A stretch of 64,000 nucleotides of DNA. Origin: Strobilurus pachycystidiatus (taxonomy: Eukaryota > Basidiomycota > Agaricomycetes > Agaricales > Physalacriaceae). The stretch's first letter is position 1. Each line of letters begins with the position of its first letter. Shown one piece after another: positions 1-10,425 of this stretch. Location: the NCBI GenBank assembly GCA_019915135.1, contig JAHLMK010000028.1, positions 333,265 through 397,264 of the forward strand, in the 5' to 3' direction. Both the position numbers and the translations under genes were made by a program. The notes below the pieces were generated by a model, which saw nothing but the letters and a program-made list of their open reading frames with translations, was not told the origin of the DNA and made no database searches.

Positions 1-2
1 AC

Positions 3-1760
3 AATGGAGAGCTTCATGCCTATGCGTTCTCGAGCCAAGTCGACTATCGGTGGAAACTCAACCTAAGTCTACTAGAACGACAGGAATTCATACGAGGCAA
101 CATGGACAAGATCAAGGAAATCCTTATTCGAAAAGGTATCGATAACCGCGATCTACATGTGGCTAAGTCTTGGTGTTACCTGGTAACGGCAGTGATAGTC
201 GACCCAGTGTTCCAGAAAGCAGACCCGAATAGCCGTTGGTGGCGCCTAGCCGGTCTAGATTCGTTGATGGCCAAAGCTGTCAATGGTGCCTTGGAGAAAG
301 GGAAGGGTTCCAATCGACCTATCCCCGCCGTCGAAACACCGCCAACAAAGTTCCTGTACTTCGGCAATACAAATCTTCCCAGCAAGTACCGCATTCGACC
401 TTCACATGAAGTGTGTGGGGACATTGTGCTTGGAAAGCGGCGGATTTACGAAGTAGCCATGGAGCACTTCAACCAGCAGATCCCCCCGCATAACCACTTC
501 GACGTATTCTTTTGGACATCGCTACAGCAGGCGGTAACATTCGAGAAAATCGAAATCGAAAATTCGTTTTACTACGTGCTGGACAAGGCGATATCCGAAG
601 GTCTGAAGAAGATGTTCAACAGAGAACCGACAACCTCGGGACTTAGAGAGTTCTTCGACTTCGACGCAAGACAGGATCTTAACATAGAACCTTTCACACG
701 TCGACCCGAAGACCAGGATTGGCACCTGGTAATTGAATCAATCTCGTACCGGAGAGAAATGTATAAAGTCCCGAAGATGCGAAAAAGAGAAGAACCTGCG
801 CCCGTGCCCAAAACCTTGCAAAAGGACCAGGCGAAGGCAATGGTAGAAGCTCCAACAAGGGAGATGAAAGAGGTAAGAAAATCGAATTCGAAGTTCTATT
901 CGAGCTAGATTTAATTGGTCGATTTAGAAGACCACAAAGAAAGCCAACGCTAGAAAGAGCGAGTTGGAAAAGACCAAGAAGAGAGTAAGTAGAAATTCGA
1001 TTTCGAATTTCTATAAACTAACTTACACTCGAAGAAATATAACGAACTGTCGTTCATTACTGAACCCAGAACGTTAGAAGAAGAGGAAGAAGACCGTGGG
1101 CCGCCACCACCAAAGAAGGTCAAGCAACAGTACAAGAGCAAATCGAGCTCGAAAACTGTTCCGCCCGCGCGTCCTCCAACCCCTCCACCAGTAGCCTCAT
1201 CATCCAGAGTCCAACTCCCTGCGAAGCTCGACTTGGGACCAGTATTGGGTATGGAGACTGACGACGACTCTCATCGAACTCAGGATCCACCTAAGCAGAA
1301 GAGTCCAAAGAAGTCGAAGGTGAACGAACCCAAGGCCACGAAAATCGACAGTACTGGGGCAGTGTACACTAACAAGGAGGTTCAAGAACGAATTGACACC
1401 CTCAATTCGTGCTCGAATTGCTTGAAGGGTCACAGGGAATGTACTTGGGTTGCGGTTAACGAGCAACTTTGGGAACCCCAGGCGGCCAAAGTCAAGATTC
1501 GAATTTCTTGCGACACTTGCCATGACCGTCGAGTAATGTGCCAACCACCCGATGTCGATGGTGGTTTCTTCTATCACCAAGCCAAGAAGATACCCGCCTT
1601 CGAAAAGATGAAGGATACGTTGGAAAGCAAGGGTACCGAGCTGAGGGATGCTGAAAGACGCATCAAGGATTTGGAAGAAGAGCTGCAGAAGGAGAAAGAG
1701 GCCAAGAAGAAGTTAGAAAAGAAGTTGGCTAAGGATAAGAAGAAGAGAGCAAGAGAGTAA
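3..1760 (+). CDS. Zinc-cluster and coiled-coil protein, 5' end off window
   Basis: Three exons (to 872, 928-984, 1035-1760) join in phase 0 with GT...AG introns of 55 and 50 bp. The frame is already open at base 3, so the start may lie outside the window; from the first ATG (102) the protein is 517 residues. Near the C terminus six cysteines (about residues 402, 405, 412, 435, 438, 445) have the spacing C-x2-C-x6-C-x22-C-x2-C-x6-C. This resembles a fungal Zn2Cys6 cluster with a long central loop, followed by a Lys/Glu-rich probable coiled coil. A proline-rich acidic linker precedes it. The first 250 residues are not recognised. It is a paralogue of the next forward gene. A DNA-binding role is inferred from the cluster only. 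Confidence 0.7.
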
Positions 1761-3171
1761 ATCGAATTCGATTTGACATTACCAGTCGGATTACTTTGAC
1801 TTACTATTGGGACTTGAACTTTTTCTTACCTCTAGTTGAAATTCATATACGATTTTCTTGAACTAGACAGACTTAGGGTGCAGTAAGCCTCGAATAAGCC
1901 AAAAACAAAACGTTCTCGGTTTGCTTAGCACTATAAGAAAGAAGGGTTCGAATAGCTATGAAAAGATAGAAAATCGAAGAAATTTTGAAAAACGAGTACA
2001 AACGAAGTCAAAAATCAAGAAATACTGTAACGCTTTATTGTGTGGTCGGTTTGACTTGAGCTTAGTTGGAAAGTTGTTCGAAATCAAAAATAAGCCCCTC
2101 AGTTTTTTCGCACGAAGCCTGGGGAGCGCCGTACGCAGAGATATTAAAGAAGTGACCTTAAAAGGCCCATAGAAGGTTTCCTGCCAAGATACGGACTGTT
2201 TCGAAGCTCACAGGAGTGAGCTTCTGTCGGAGTGTTGGGAGCTTCAAATGACGATACGGACTGTTTCGAAGCTCACAACACTCGGAGCTTCGGAGTGTTG
2301 GGAGCTTCAAATGAAACAGTCCGTAAGCTTCAAATGTTCGGAGTGTTGGGAGCTTCAAATGAAACAGTCCGTAGTTGGGAGCTTCAAATGAAACAGTCCG
2401 TATCCTCCTATAATGATCTAGGAAGTGAGATGGAGCCAATCGGTCAATTTGGGGCCAAACGGAGTATTTTGCCTTTTCTGGCGCGGAAAATGATCCAATC
2501 GACGATCGGACTTCAGATTTGGAATCCTGGCATCGATATCTACCAGAATCACTTTTCAAAGTGAAAAACGGTCTATTCCTTACTGTCGGCCTAATGGGGT
2601 AAGGAAAGTTTAAAATCGATGGGGGCCAATTCGAGTTTGATTTGACCTGGGTACATTTGCACAAGTAAGAAACATAATTGTCATAGTAAAGAAAAGCTTC
2701 AGAGCCTAGTAAAGCACTATGAAACTGGCAAAATACGCTGTAAGATTAGAGAGCTGAAGAAAATCATACTCGATTTTCTCAGCTATCACCAGAGAAATAT
2801 ACCAAGAAAAAGAAGAGATATTCAAGCTCGAATATCAAGATAATCAGCCTAGAAATAAAGGGGCAAAATCAAGTGCTTAAGAAGGGTCAGGAAGCGCTGG
2901 AGATGAGATCTATGACCTAAATAGGAAAGAATCTAGATCGTTCGAAGGCGCTGATCCATAAACGTGTGCAACTGCGCATGTCGGACTTAGAAATTCGAGT
3001 CAGAAGAAGTTGTCACCGTCGGGTACTCGGAAAGCGATAATCGGTGTCGTATAAAAGCTGGGTCTTCGAGTCTGAAAAACTCTTTTCCCCCCCCCCACGA
3101 CGCTTACCACTCGCACTACGACCCTCGATTTCGATTTCCACCTTTTCGACCTCGAATTTCTTCCCACCACC
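1761..3171. other. Intergenic region between the two zinc-cluster genes
   Basis: No convincing gene. It holds a palindrome copy just after the upstream stop, a short tandem/inverted repeat cluster at 2190-2402, scattered TCGA motifs near 2632, 2770 and 2835, and a C-run near 3090 just upstream of the next start codon. Confidence 0.6.
2190..2402. repeat. 29-bp direct repeats with inverted partial copies
   Basis: A 29-bp unit beginning GTTGGGAGCTTCAAATG and ending ACAGTCCGTA occurs as two abutting exact copies (2345-2373 and 2374-2402) and a third at 2297-2325. A partial copy starts at 2234. Inverted versions of the unit's second half lie at about 2190-2211 and 2253-2275. The cluster can fold into alternative hairpins. 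No coding role is apparent. Confidence 0.8.
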
Positions 3172-4630
3172 ATGCCCATGAAAGACATCGTAGCCGCTAT
3201 GGACCAGACTCAAAACAAGGGACAGCTTAGGGTTGGCGGAGTCAACATCACGAAGGGCCATAACTTCTTGTTCTTGGGCCGGAAACATGTGGACCCCCTC
3301 ATTTATGTCCCCGTCTTCTCCACACAAGCCACTGCAGCTCAGTTGTGGTACTTCCCGGATTCGTTGCGCAAGCTAGCGCCCAAACACCATTTCTACGAAT
3401 TCGCGGCTCGATATGCTAGCACCATCAATCCGCTCGACTTCCAACTGGAATTCGAGATCGAAAAGGTCGATGCCCTGCTTTTCGAAGCCTACGTGCTATG
3501 GTTCGTTTGGACGCTTGCACAAGGAGAACCGGAGCGGGAAGATGAAATCGACATTGAGTGGATGGTTCAAGAATACGAGGTTTTGCTGAGCTCGGTAAAG
3601 ATTCAAGTATAGACAAGATTCGGACTGAAGCTAATAAAACCTTCTAGCCGCAACTTGTCTTGAAACAGATGCGAGAAATCGCAGAAGAAAAAGAGTGGCC
3701 TCTGGAACGGCCTACAGTGTTCAATGAAGAGGTAAGTAAAGAAATTCGAACGCGAATTCCTTACTTAACAAAGATAAGATTTTCTTTGACGATGAAGAAG
3801 ACGAGTCCGCCTCAGAAACGGACAGTGAAGATCAAGAATCGGAGTTGACAACCAGAAACTCGACCCCGAAATCCTCCACACCCCTTTCCACGCCCAAGCC
3901 TAGACCTCGACCCACTCCGTTGAAGTCTGCCGAAGCGAAGGCAAGGATGGAGAAAGAAAAAGGGAAGCCAGCTAGAGCTGAGACACCGGTAAGAAAATCG
4001 ACTTTGAATATCTTCAATTTGAATGAGATTTTCTTATGCCCTGTCCAGCGCACCCCCATAGCTTCTACTTCCAAGCAAGCGTTGGAACCCGAACCAGGAA
4101 ATTCGCCTTCGAATTCCCTGCCAACGCCCAAGGCCCTTTCTCATTCCCCTCAGCCAGCGCCTAAACGAATTCGAAAGCGAAAACGTGCCGCGACCCCAGT
4201 GGAGGAGGAAGAGGAAGCGCCAGAGCCCAAGAAACCGAAGACCAATTCGAAGCCGAAATCCTCCACTAGCCGCCCGTCCAAAGCGGACAAGCACGGCAAA
4301 GTGTTGGACAACAAGGCGATGCAGAAGAAGATCAACGTGGATCGCAAGTGTCTCACCTGCGAGCAGCGAGGGCAAGAGTGCACTTGGGAGTATATGCTGA
4401 ATCAGCGGGACCACCCAGACACTGTCAAGACGAAGACTTGTGTATCTTGCGACCGTTGCCGGGTCAAAAGGTACACTTGTTCACCGCCCAAGCGCCGCTA
4501 CGATTACTTCAAGCACAAATCCAAGAAGGATGTCGAATTGGACAAGGCGGCTGAAGAGTTGACGAAGGCAAAGGAAGAGATCGACAAGCTGAAGAAGAAG
4601 TTGAAGAAGGCGAAGAAAGCGAAGGAGTGA
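3172..4630 (+). CDS. Zinc-cluster and coiled-coil protein, paralogue
   Basis: Four exons (3172-3594, 3648-3731, 3779-3988, 4049-4630) join in frame and give 432 residues. The ATG follows an ACCACC context and a C-rich leader. The C-terminal cysteines (about residues 340, 343, 350, 373, 376, 383) repeat the C-x2-C-x6-C-x22-C-x2-C-x6-C spacing of the upstream gene, with an extra cysteine at about 370. A basic KRIRKRKR stretch near residue 280 could be a nuclear signal. An acidic Pro/Lys linker and a lysine-rich helical tail complete the same architecture. The last intron is in frame and could be retained. A nuclear DNA-binding role is plausible but inferred. Confidence 0.78.
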
Positions 4631-4893
4631 TTCGAGCTCGATTTTCTAAAATAGACAATCGGACTAGTTTTACTTACTGGACTTTAACTTTTTCTTTTAC
4701 AAACACGCATTTCTTGTAGACTTTAAAAATTTTACTTGACGCTTCTAACGCTTTGAAGAACGAAAAAGATTAAGATGCAAATAAGAAATTCAAGATCGAA
4801 TTGTAGAAACTTGATGTGGATAAAAGACATGTTGAATTTCAACGATTCGGTACGAACAATTCAAAGTTAAAGGGAGACATATAAGAAATGTAA

Positions 4894-6063
4894 CTACTCC
4901 CTCCAATGTGGCTCTATACAAAAGTGTCGAAACAAAGGACTGTTACCTCTATTATACAGCCTAGTATAAAAAGTATAAAGTTGTTCAGGCAACAAGGAAG
5001 CTACAACGTGTTGTAAGAGGCGAATGTCCGCAGCAGAGGCAGTTGACCAAGTAATTTCCCAAAAACGTTTAGGTATATTGGGAAAATCCTGGTCGATAAG
5101 CCTGTTAAGAAAGAAGTCAGAAATTCGAATTCGAGTTTCTAACAAATGCTTACGTGGGATATATAGGGCCTGCAGCATTAAGACCTTGGCGAAGAGTAGA
5201 GAAACTGAACTCGCGATCCCGAAATAGTCCTTGACTACCAGGCATAGGGTCAAGAACCCGGTCTTCATAGAACCGTGGAATCCAAGTAATCAGCTCGCGA
5301 ATGTACACTGGAATGCCTCGCGTGGAGGGAGGGATGCTGCGCATCCATTCGACGTCCTCGGGTGACATTATGGTGTTCAAGTACCGAGGCAATGATTGTT
5401 CGGTAGAAAAGAACGCGGTTTCCTATGAAGTGATAAGAAAATCGATCTCGAATTTCTAAGCCAAGAAAAATAACATACCAAAGATCGCATGGTAACCGCT
5501 AGGAACTTCTCTCGAAATTCACCAAATGACAAGTGAATAATCGACTCGGGTAAGATATGGGGAAGAGTAACCCCGTCCAATCCTCGAAGCGGTTCCTCGT
5601 GAAAGAAGGACATCACAAGATGCCAACAGAGAATGTACATAGACAAAAAGCTATTTTCCACACCACGAGCAGTAACGGGGGCAACATGTCGCCATAAGTT
5701 ACTGTAGCGTCGCTAGGAGGATAGTCAGAGAAATTCGAACAAGGAATGCTAGCTCGATTTTCTCACCAGCACATACACCATATACCGCAAGGTAGGAACG
5801 TCCAAGTTACCGTGGTGTCCACCAAAGAAAAGATGACGATCCGTATGGAAAGCCGTCTCTCGATGATCCACGTCGCCCAAGCTACCGTCGGGCTCTCGTT
5901 CCACCATCACAAAGTCGCGGTGTACGCTATAAAGATCCAGAGCGGACGCAACCGCTAATTCAGCCTCGAGAAACACGGCAACATCGTCGGGAATAATGGC
6001 GAAGCTGGAGTGAAGATTGCGGAACCTAAGTTCGCAGAGAAAAGGGAAATTCATCTGAGTCAT
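4894..6063 (-). CDS. Unrecognised protein, 335 aa, four exons
   Basis: Exons 6063-5767, 5712-5479, 5422-5154 and 5101-4894 join cleanly through introns of 54, 56 and 52 bp, each with GT...AG ends and each carrying the TCGA palindrome. The protein is rich in aromatic and aliphatic residues in its middle (about residues 115-140) but has no clear signal peptide and no motif I know. The same frame stays open about 100 bp upstream of the chosen ATG without another ATG, so an upstream exon is possible. It converges on the zinc-cluster gene at 3172-4630. Confidence 0.62.
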
Positions 6064-6423
6064 GGTGATGAATGTCCACCACTCGAAAAGATCAAATTTA
6101 TAAGAATCGAGAAGAAAGGTACCAAACCGATTAAGAAAAGAACCAAGACCTAAGTAAAGAAACCAATAGGAGATAATCGAACCCGAATTTCTCGGGTCCG
6201 ATTATCGAATCCAAGATCAAGAGTAAGAATGTCTATATGCAGACCGACAGATAATAATACATGCGCGAGTAGACTAAAAAGATAAAGGTCCGTCGCGTAA
6301 GCCCCAAGCCTCCGGTACACTAGTCACAGTTCAAGCCAAGATTTCCGACTAGTTACTTTGTAAAGAACAAGTCATCAATTACTTATGCTAAGAAGTATCA
6401 ATGATGACTTGGCTCCCGATGAT

Positions 6424-8024
6424 CTAAGGGACCAAAGAATCAGTCGCGGCCAGGTACAGGTCCCTCGTGCGCAGGAAGGTTTGAACCTCCCCGTGAGCCC
6501 TGTTCATGGTCAAGGACAACTCGTGGCGATAGCCGTGTTCCGCGGCTACCATCGACGCGGAAAGAGCCAAGTCCGCGGGAAGCGCAGCCAAGATCTGCAT
6601 TCTGCGAACAATGGCAGAACTGGCACCTTGGTAAGCGTTGACCAACTGAGCGGCTGTCAAGAAAACAAATTCGAGTTAGATACACCCAAAATCGAAATCG
6701 AATTTGTTACTCACTAGAAGACAACTGATCAATGAGGACGGGTTCGATGTTAAACCCAGCGGGTTTAAGAGCCTTGGCCATCCTCTTGGATTCAGGAAGA
6801 GCAACAGTGGCCTTGCGCTTGGGAGCCGTCTCCAACTGAGCAGTAGGAATGGATCCCGACGTCGCCACAGCCTTGTGATACAAGGAAGAATTAGTATCCA
6901 GGCCGGGTACTTCACAATAGTAAAGATATTTTACCGAGCGAGCAGACTATATAGAAGTCAAAAATCGAGCTCGAAAAGCTAAAGAGCCAATAACTCACGG
7001 CTTCAGAGGCTGTAGAAGCGGGAGGTGTAGCAACCTCGACCACTTCTTCATCGCTATCCTCTTCGTCGGAAGACTCCACGGAGAGCTGTTTAAGAAAAGC
7101 AGCCAGATCAGCCTCGTAATCTAGACCGAAAAGGCATCAGAAGCTTACTTCGGAGTCGGAAGAGTTTACTTCACCCATTTCTGAATGATCATCAGCCCAT
7201 TGGAAGCCATTAGTAAAAGAAGATTTACTAATGTCGCCAGAGGCAAATCGAATAGGATCGTCCAGAACGGTGGAAGAAGAAGAAGCCTTCTATAACATAA
7301 GACATAAGAAATTCGAACTCGAAACACAGAAAATCGAAATACGAACCAGAACCTTGAGCTTGTTCTTACCCTTGGGTTCGGGAGATTTAGCCTTCTCCTT
7401 ACCCTTGGAAGAGGAAGCCTCGATGAGTTTCTTCCATTTGGGATGGAGGGGATGGATCGAAGGAAGGCTGGCAGCTTCCGCCGCGATAGTACCCTTCTTG
7501 GTGCAAGTCATGACGAACGCGTTAAGCACGTTGGCCAGGTTAACGGTATGCAAGTGAGGGCTGACACCCAACTCGGAAACCGCCAAACCTAAGAACGAGC
7601 GAAGATTGCAGGAAAACGTGGCGAGCTTCTCGGGATAGATGCAACCGGAGACGTTGTCCTTGGGAAGGTTCGCTCCCTTATAAAGATTTTAGAAAATCGA
7701 GCACGAATTCATAAGAAGAGAAAATCGACTCACAAGAACCTTGATGATGACCATGTCCAAAGACGCGGCCTTATCCTTGGCGGAAGCCTTGGAGCGGTCC
7801 ATGTACTCGACCGATTTAAGGACCAAGGGACAGAGGCTGTTGTAAAGCGTCAAGACGGCGGGAACCAAACCCGTAGCAGGCGGATCCCAATATTTAATAT
7901 GGATGAAGAGCGCTTTGCCATCAGCGAGGCGACGTTCAACTAGCTCGGGAACGGTGTCGGGAGCCTCATCAGGGATAAGGTTGACGATTCCGGTCCACGA
8001 TTTCTTGGAAACAAGAGAAGGCAT
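6424..8024 (-). CDS. Unrecognised protein, 418 aa, with a 12-bp microexon
   Basis: Exons 8024-7734, 7676-7347, 7289-7175, 7120-6999, 6946-6935, 6871-6715 and 6653-6424 join in frame. The fifth is a 12-bp microexon (Ser-Ala-Arg-Ser). The N-terminal 200 residues look folded; the middle has a Lys/Ser-rich linker (SKGKEKAKSPEPKGK) and an acidic stretch; the C terminus is an alanine-rich helical segment. Four of the six introns carry the TCGA palindrome. The donor of the second intron (GTTCGT) is weak, and an alternative lies 6 bp upstream. No family is recognised. It runs in the same direction as the 4894-6063 gene, about 360 bp away. Confidence 0.6.
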
Positions 8025-10109
8025 TGTGAGAAGTGTAGAAGAATTTCGAGGGTGAAATGGTTAGCAGGTGCTGGGGCAAATCGACCAGAAACCGCCGACT
8101 ATTTAACCAAGTTGCAAAGATAACACGAAGACCCAGCGAGCGCTTTGTTCGCGCCAACTGGAGTTGGGATTGCATCCGTGCAGACAAAACCCGAAGAGAG
8201 AACCAGAAAAATAAGCGAAATGAATTATGGTTCAGGGTGAAGATCTTGATGTTGCGGACAACATATCGAAAGTTAAAGGGAGATGACACGCTTTATGCGC
8301 GCCTGAGCCTAGAAACCGAGAATTTTGCGATTTCTAGATAAGACTCGAAGCCGAAATGCACGATACATCTAACGAGAGACCATAAGATTGCCAGTGATAA
8401 TACGGAGACCTCATTAGGGCAAGAATGAGCCTCCAGGAGAAATTCATCTTCGAATATCACCATCCAAAGTGCCCACTTGATTTATCAAGTCAACATCACG
8501 TACACATTCTTAAAGAGGACTCGTCTAAGAAACGAACTCGAGTTCCAAGTAATTCGGACTCGACTTTGTCAGTGTTGTTCATAGACGATTAGAGTTCGAT
8601 TAGCTCACTTCCTGCTGATGAGTAGAATGGGGTTAAGCTACAGAATGGTCTAGGTCAGCATAAATGGGGATGAAAGCCCAGTAATGTTATCACAAGATAC
8701 AACTATCCCCTTGGAATTCTAAGTCTAGAACCCACGATAGCACAAAATCGAGTAACAGCCGAGCTATTCGAAGAAGCCAATAAAGATAAAGATGATCAAG
8801 TGTTCTTCATGAATAATCCGCAGTATGCCAAGAGTGTTAAGAATCAAGAAGCCAAGCTTCTTCAGATCTCAGGTGATTAAATCTGACCTGAAATCAGTAG
8901 AGATTGGAACAAGCAGACAGATTGCGAACAACAAGTCAACGATCTACCATGGATCTTAGAGTGGATTCTTAAGCGAAATGAAGCTCTAGACTCAATCAGA
9001 TAATCGAGACTGAATTGGTGACGCAATCTGAAGAATCCGAGTCGCAAAGAAGCATTCAGAACAATTAAGAGCCAAGAGAAGATGAACCCCATGTGATAGA
9101 TTCGACCGATAGCACGCAAGGATGTTGCAATCCGAGCTTGAAATTAGTCAACGTGGATCAACTCTAGAGGGTTCGTCATGAATAAACTGGCATAATAAGG
9201 AAATGGAAGCGCCTAGACTGGTGTCTACAGCGCGGAAATTAACTCCAAGTGGCTATTAGTTAGTAAGTTAAGATTAGTGTACAGTAGGGACCAGTTTGTA
9301 TAAAAGAAGCGTCGATACAGTATAGTAGTTTAGTTTAGTGACCCGCAGCCACGAGCCCACAAAGCTCTACTGTAGTAATCTATCTCTGTACAAAATCGAA
9401 TTCGATTTGCACGCACCCAAAGAAACTCGAATTCGAGTCAAACCTAAGAACCAAAGAACAAACCTAACGCACTAAGAGCAAGGGTTTAGAACAAAAGTGA
9501 ACTTAATCGAAGAGCAAAGTTCCTTGAATTCAACGTACTAGAGGCGGTGTTTCTGAGCATAGTATCTCCCTAGAGACACTACAGAGACTTTGCAGTCTGA
9601 GCCAGCCTTTCCCTAGAGAGGACCGTTCAGTCGCGAAAAGCGTTAACCAGCATAACCTCTTGCGAGTTCAAGTGCAATTCGAGCACGATTTGGTCTAAAA
9701 CCCACGCAAACACTAAACTCAAAGAATAAGCTCCTACCGAGGTTATAAGAAACATACCAAGTGTGGCAGTAGACTATCGTGTTCTTGATACAACCCCTCC
9801 AGCGCGAGGATTGTGAAAGTCGCATAGTTTAAGTTCAGTCAGAGGCTTGTGTATTGTTCCCTGAAAACCAGACGATTTGTCAATCGGTCAAAATCCCTAT
9901 CACCCCCTTCAAACTCGCACTTTGTGCACACCTACGTTTCTGTTACGCAAGAACCTTGTTTTTCAAGTGTAGTGTTGTAGTAAATCAAGCTCGATTTTCT
10001 ATTGCAAAAACCCAATATTCCAAAACCGCAGAAACCTTACTCTCATTCGGAGTATTAAGAGTTGTGTTGTTTGTTAGGTGTGATTATACGCCTCTAAAAT
10101 AACGTGCAC
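8025..10109. other. Gene-poor stretch with palindromes and a possible solo LTR
   Basis: No spliced coding chain is apparent. TCGA palindromes recur near 8525-8575, 9395-9440, 9675 and 9985. A TATAAAAG box lies near 9299. The block ends where a gene fragment of different character begins at about 10.11 kb. Confidence 0.5.
9123..9392 (+). mobile_element. Possible solo LTR
   Basis: A 270-bp stretch starts TGTTGC and ends TGTACA, the TG...CA form of retrotransposon LTRs, with a TATAAAAG box 177 bp in. The flanking five bases do not match, and no gag, pol or second LTR is visible. A chance match is quite possible. Confidence 0.2.
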
Positions 10110-10425
10110 ATCAGCGGTTTCGACATCATCTCCCTGGACTTGGGATAGATGAGCTCAATCGCCTTTGCCCACACAGGGTTGTTCGTTTCCGCTATCTCAA
10201 AAGAGTTGGCTCAAATCTGTCTCACCTTCCCGATTGGGTGCAGCAGTTGAACGAGTGTCTCCGCAAAAGCCGACTTCAGTTTAAAGCCACATGCATGTGC
10301 TTGCGCGAATGACCTCGAAAGCTGCTCCAAAAAGTCCGCGCCATCCTCGAAAGGTCCAAACCTGACGCAAAGTGAGACCGAGTCATGATCCAATTGGAGC
10401 GTCCTACCTTGAGCTGTACGTGCCT
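10110..10425 (-). pseudogene. Fragment resembling Mor2/PAG1 (Furry family)
   Basis: On the reverse strand 10425-10226 reads FGPFEDGADFLEQLSRSFAQ and continues with AFAETLVQLLHPIGK. After a probable short intron, PVWAKAIELIYPKSREMMSK follows. These match my memory of the conserved N-terminal region of the fungal cell-morphogenesis scaffold Mor2/PAG1/Tao3. The splice phase at the intron is off, and both ends of the gene are missing. The fragment stops exactly where the duplicated zf-4CXXC segment begins, so it looks like a recombination remnant. Confidence 0.5.

Larger units (their letters stand above)
860..9995. repeat. Dispersed TCGA palindrome, mainly in introns
   Basis: A short imperfect palindrome of the form AGAAAWTCGA-NN-TCGAWTTTCT, often degenerate in one arm, recurs through the first 10 kb. 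It lies in at least ten of the thirteen introns of the four genes here, for example near 880, 992, 3742, 5120, 5440, 5735, 6690, 6970, 7325 and 7700. It also lies directly after the stop codons at 1760 and 4630, and between genes near 6180, 8525, 9395, 9425, 9675 and 9985. It can pair with itself in RNA and reads alike on both strands. I did not see it at comparable density beyond 10.1 kb. Confidence 0.7.

Noticed and set aside
9123..9392. A full LTR retrotransposon
   Set aside because: No second LTR, gag, protease, reverse transcriptase or target duplication is visible; it is kept only as a weak solo-LTR guess.
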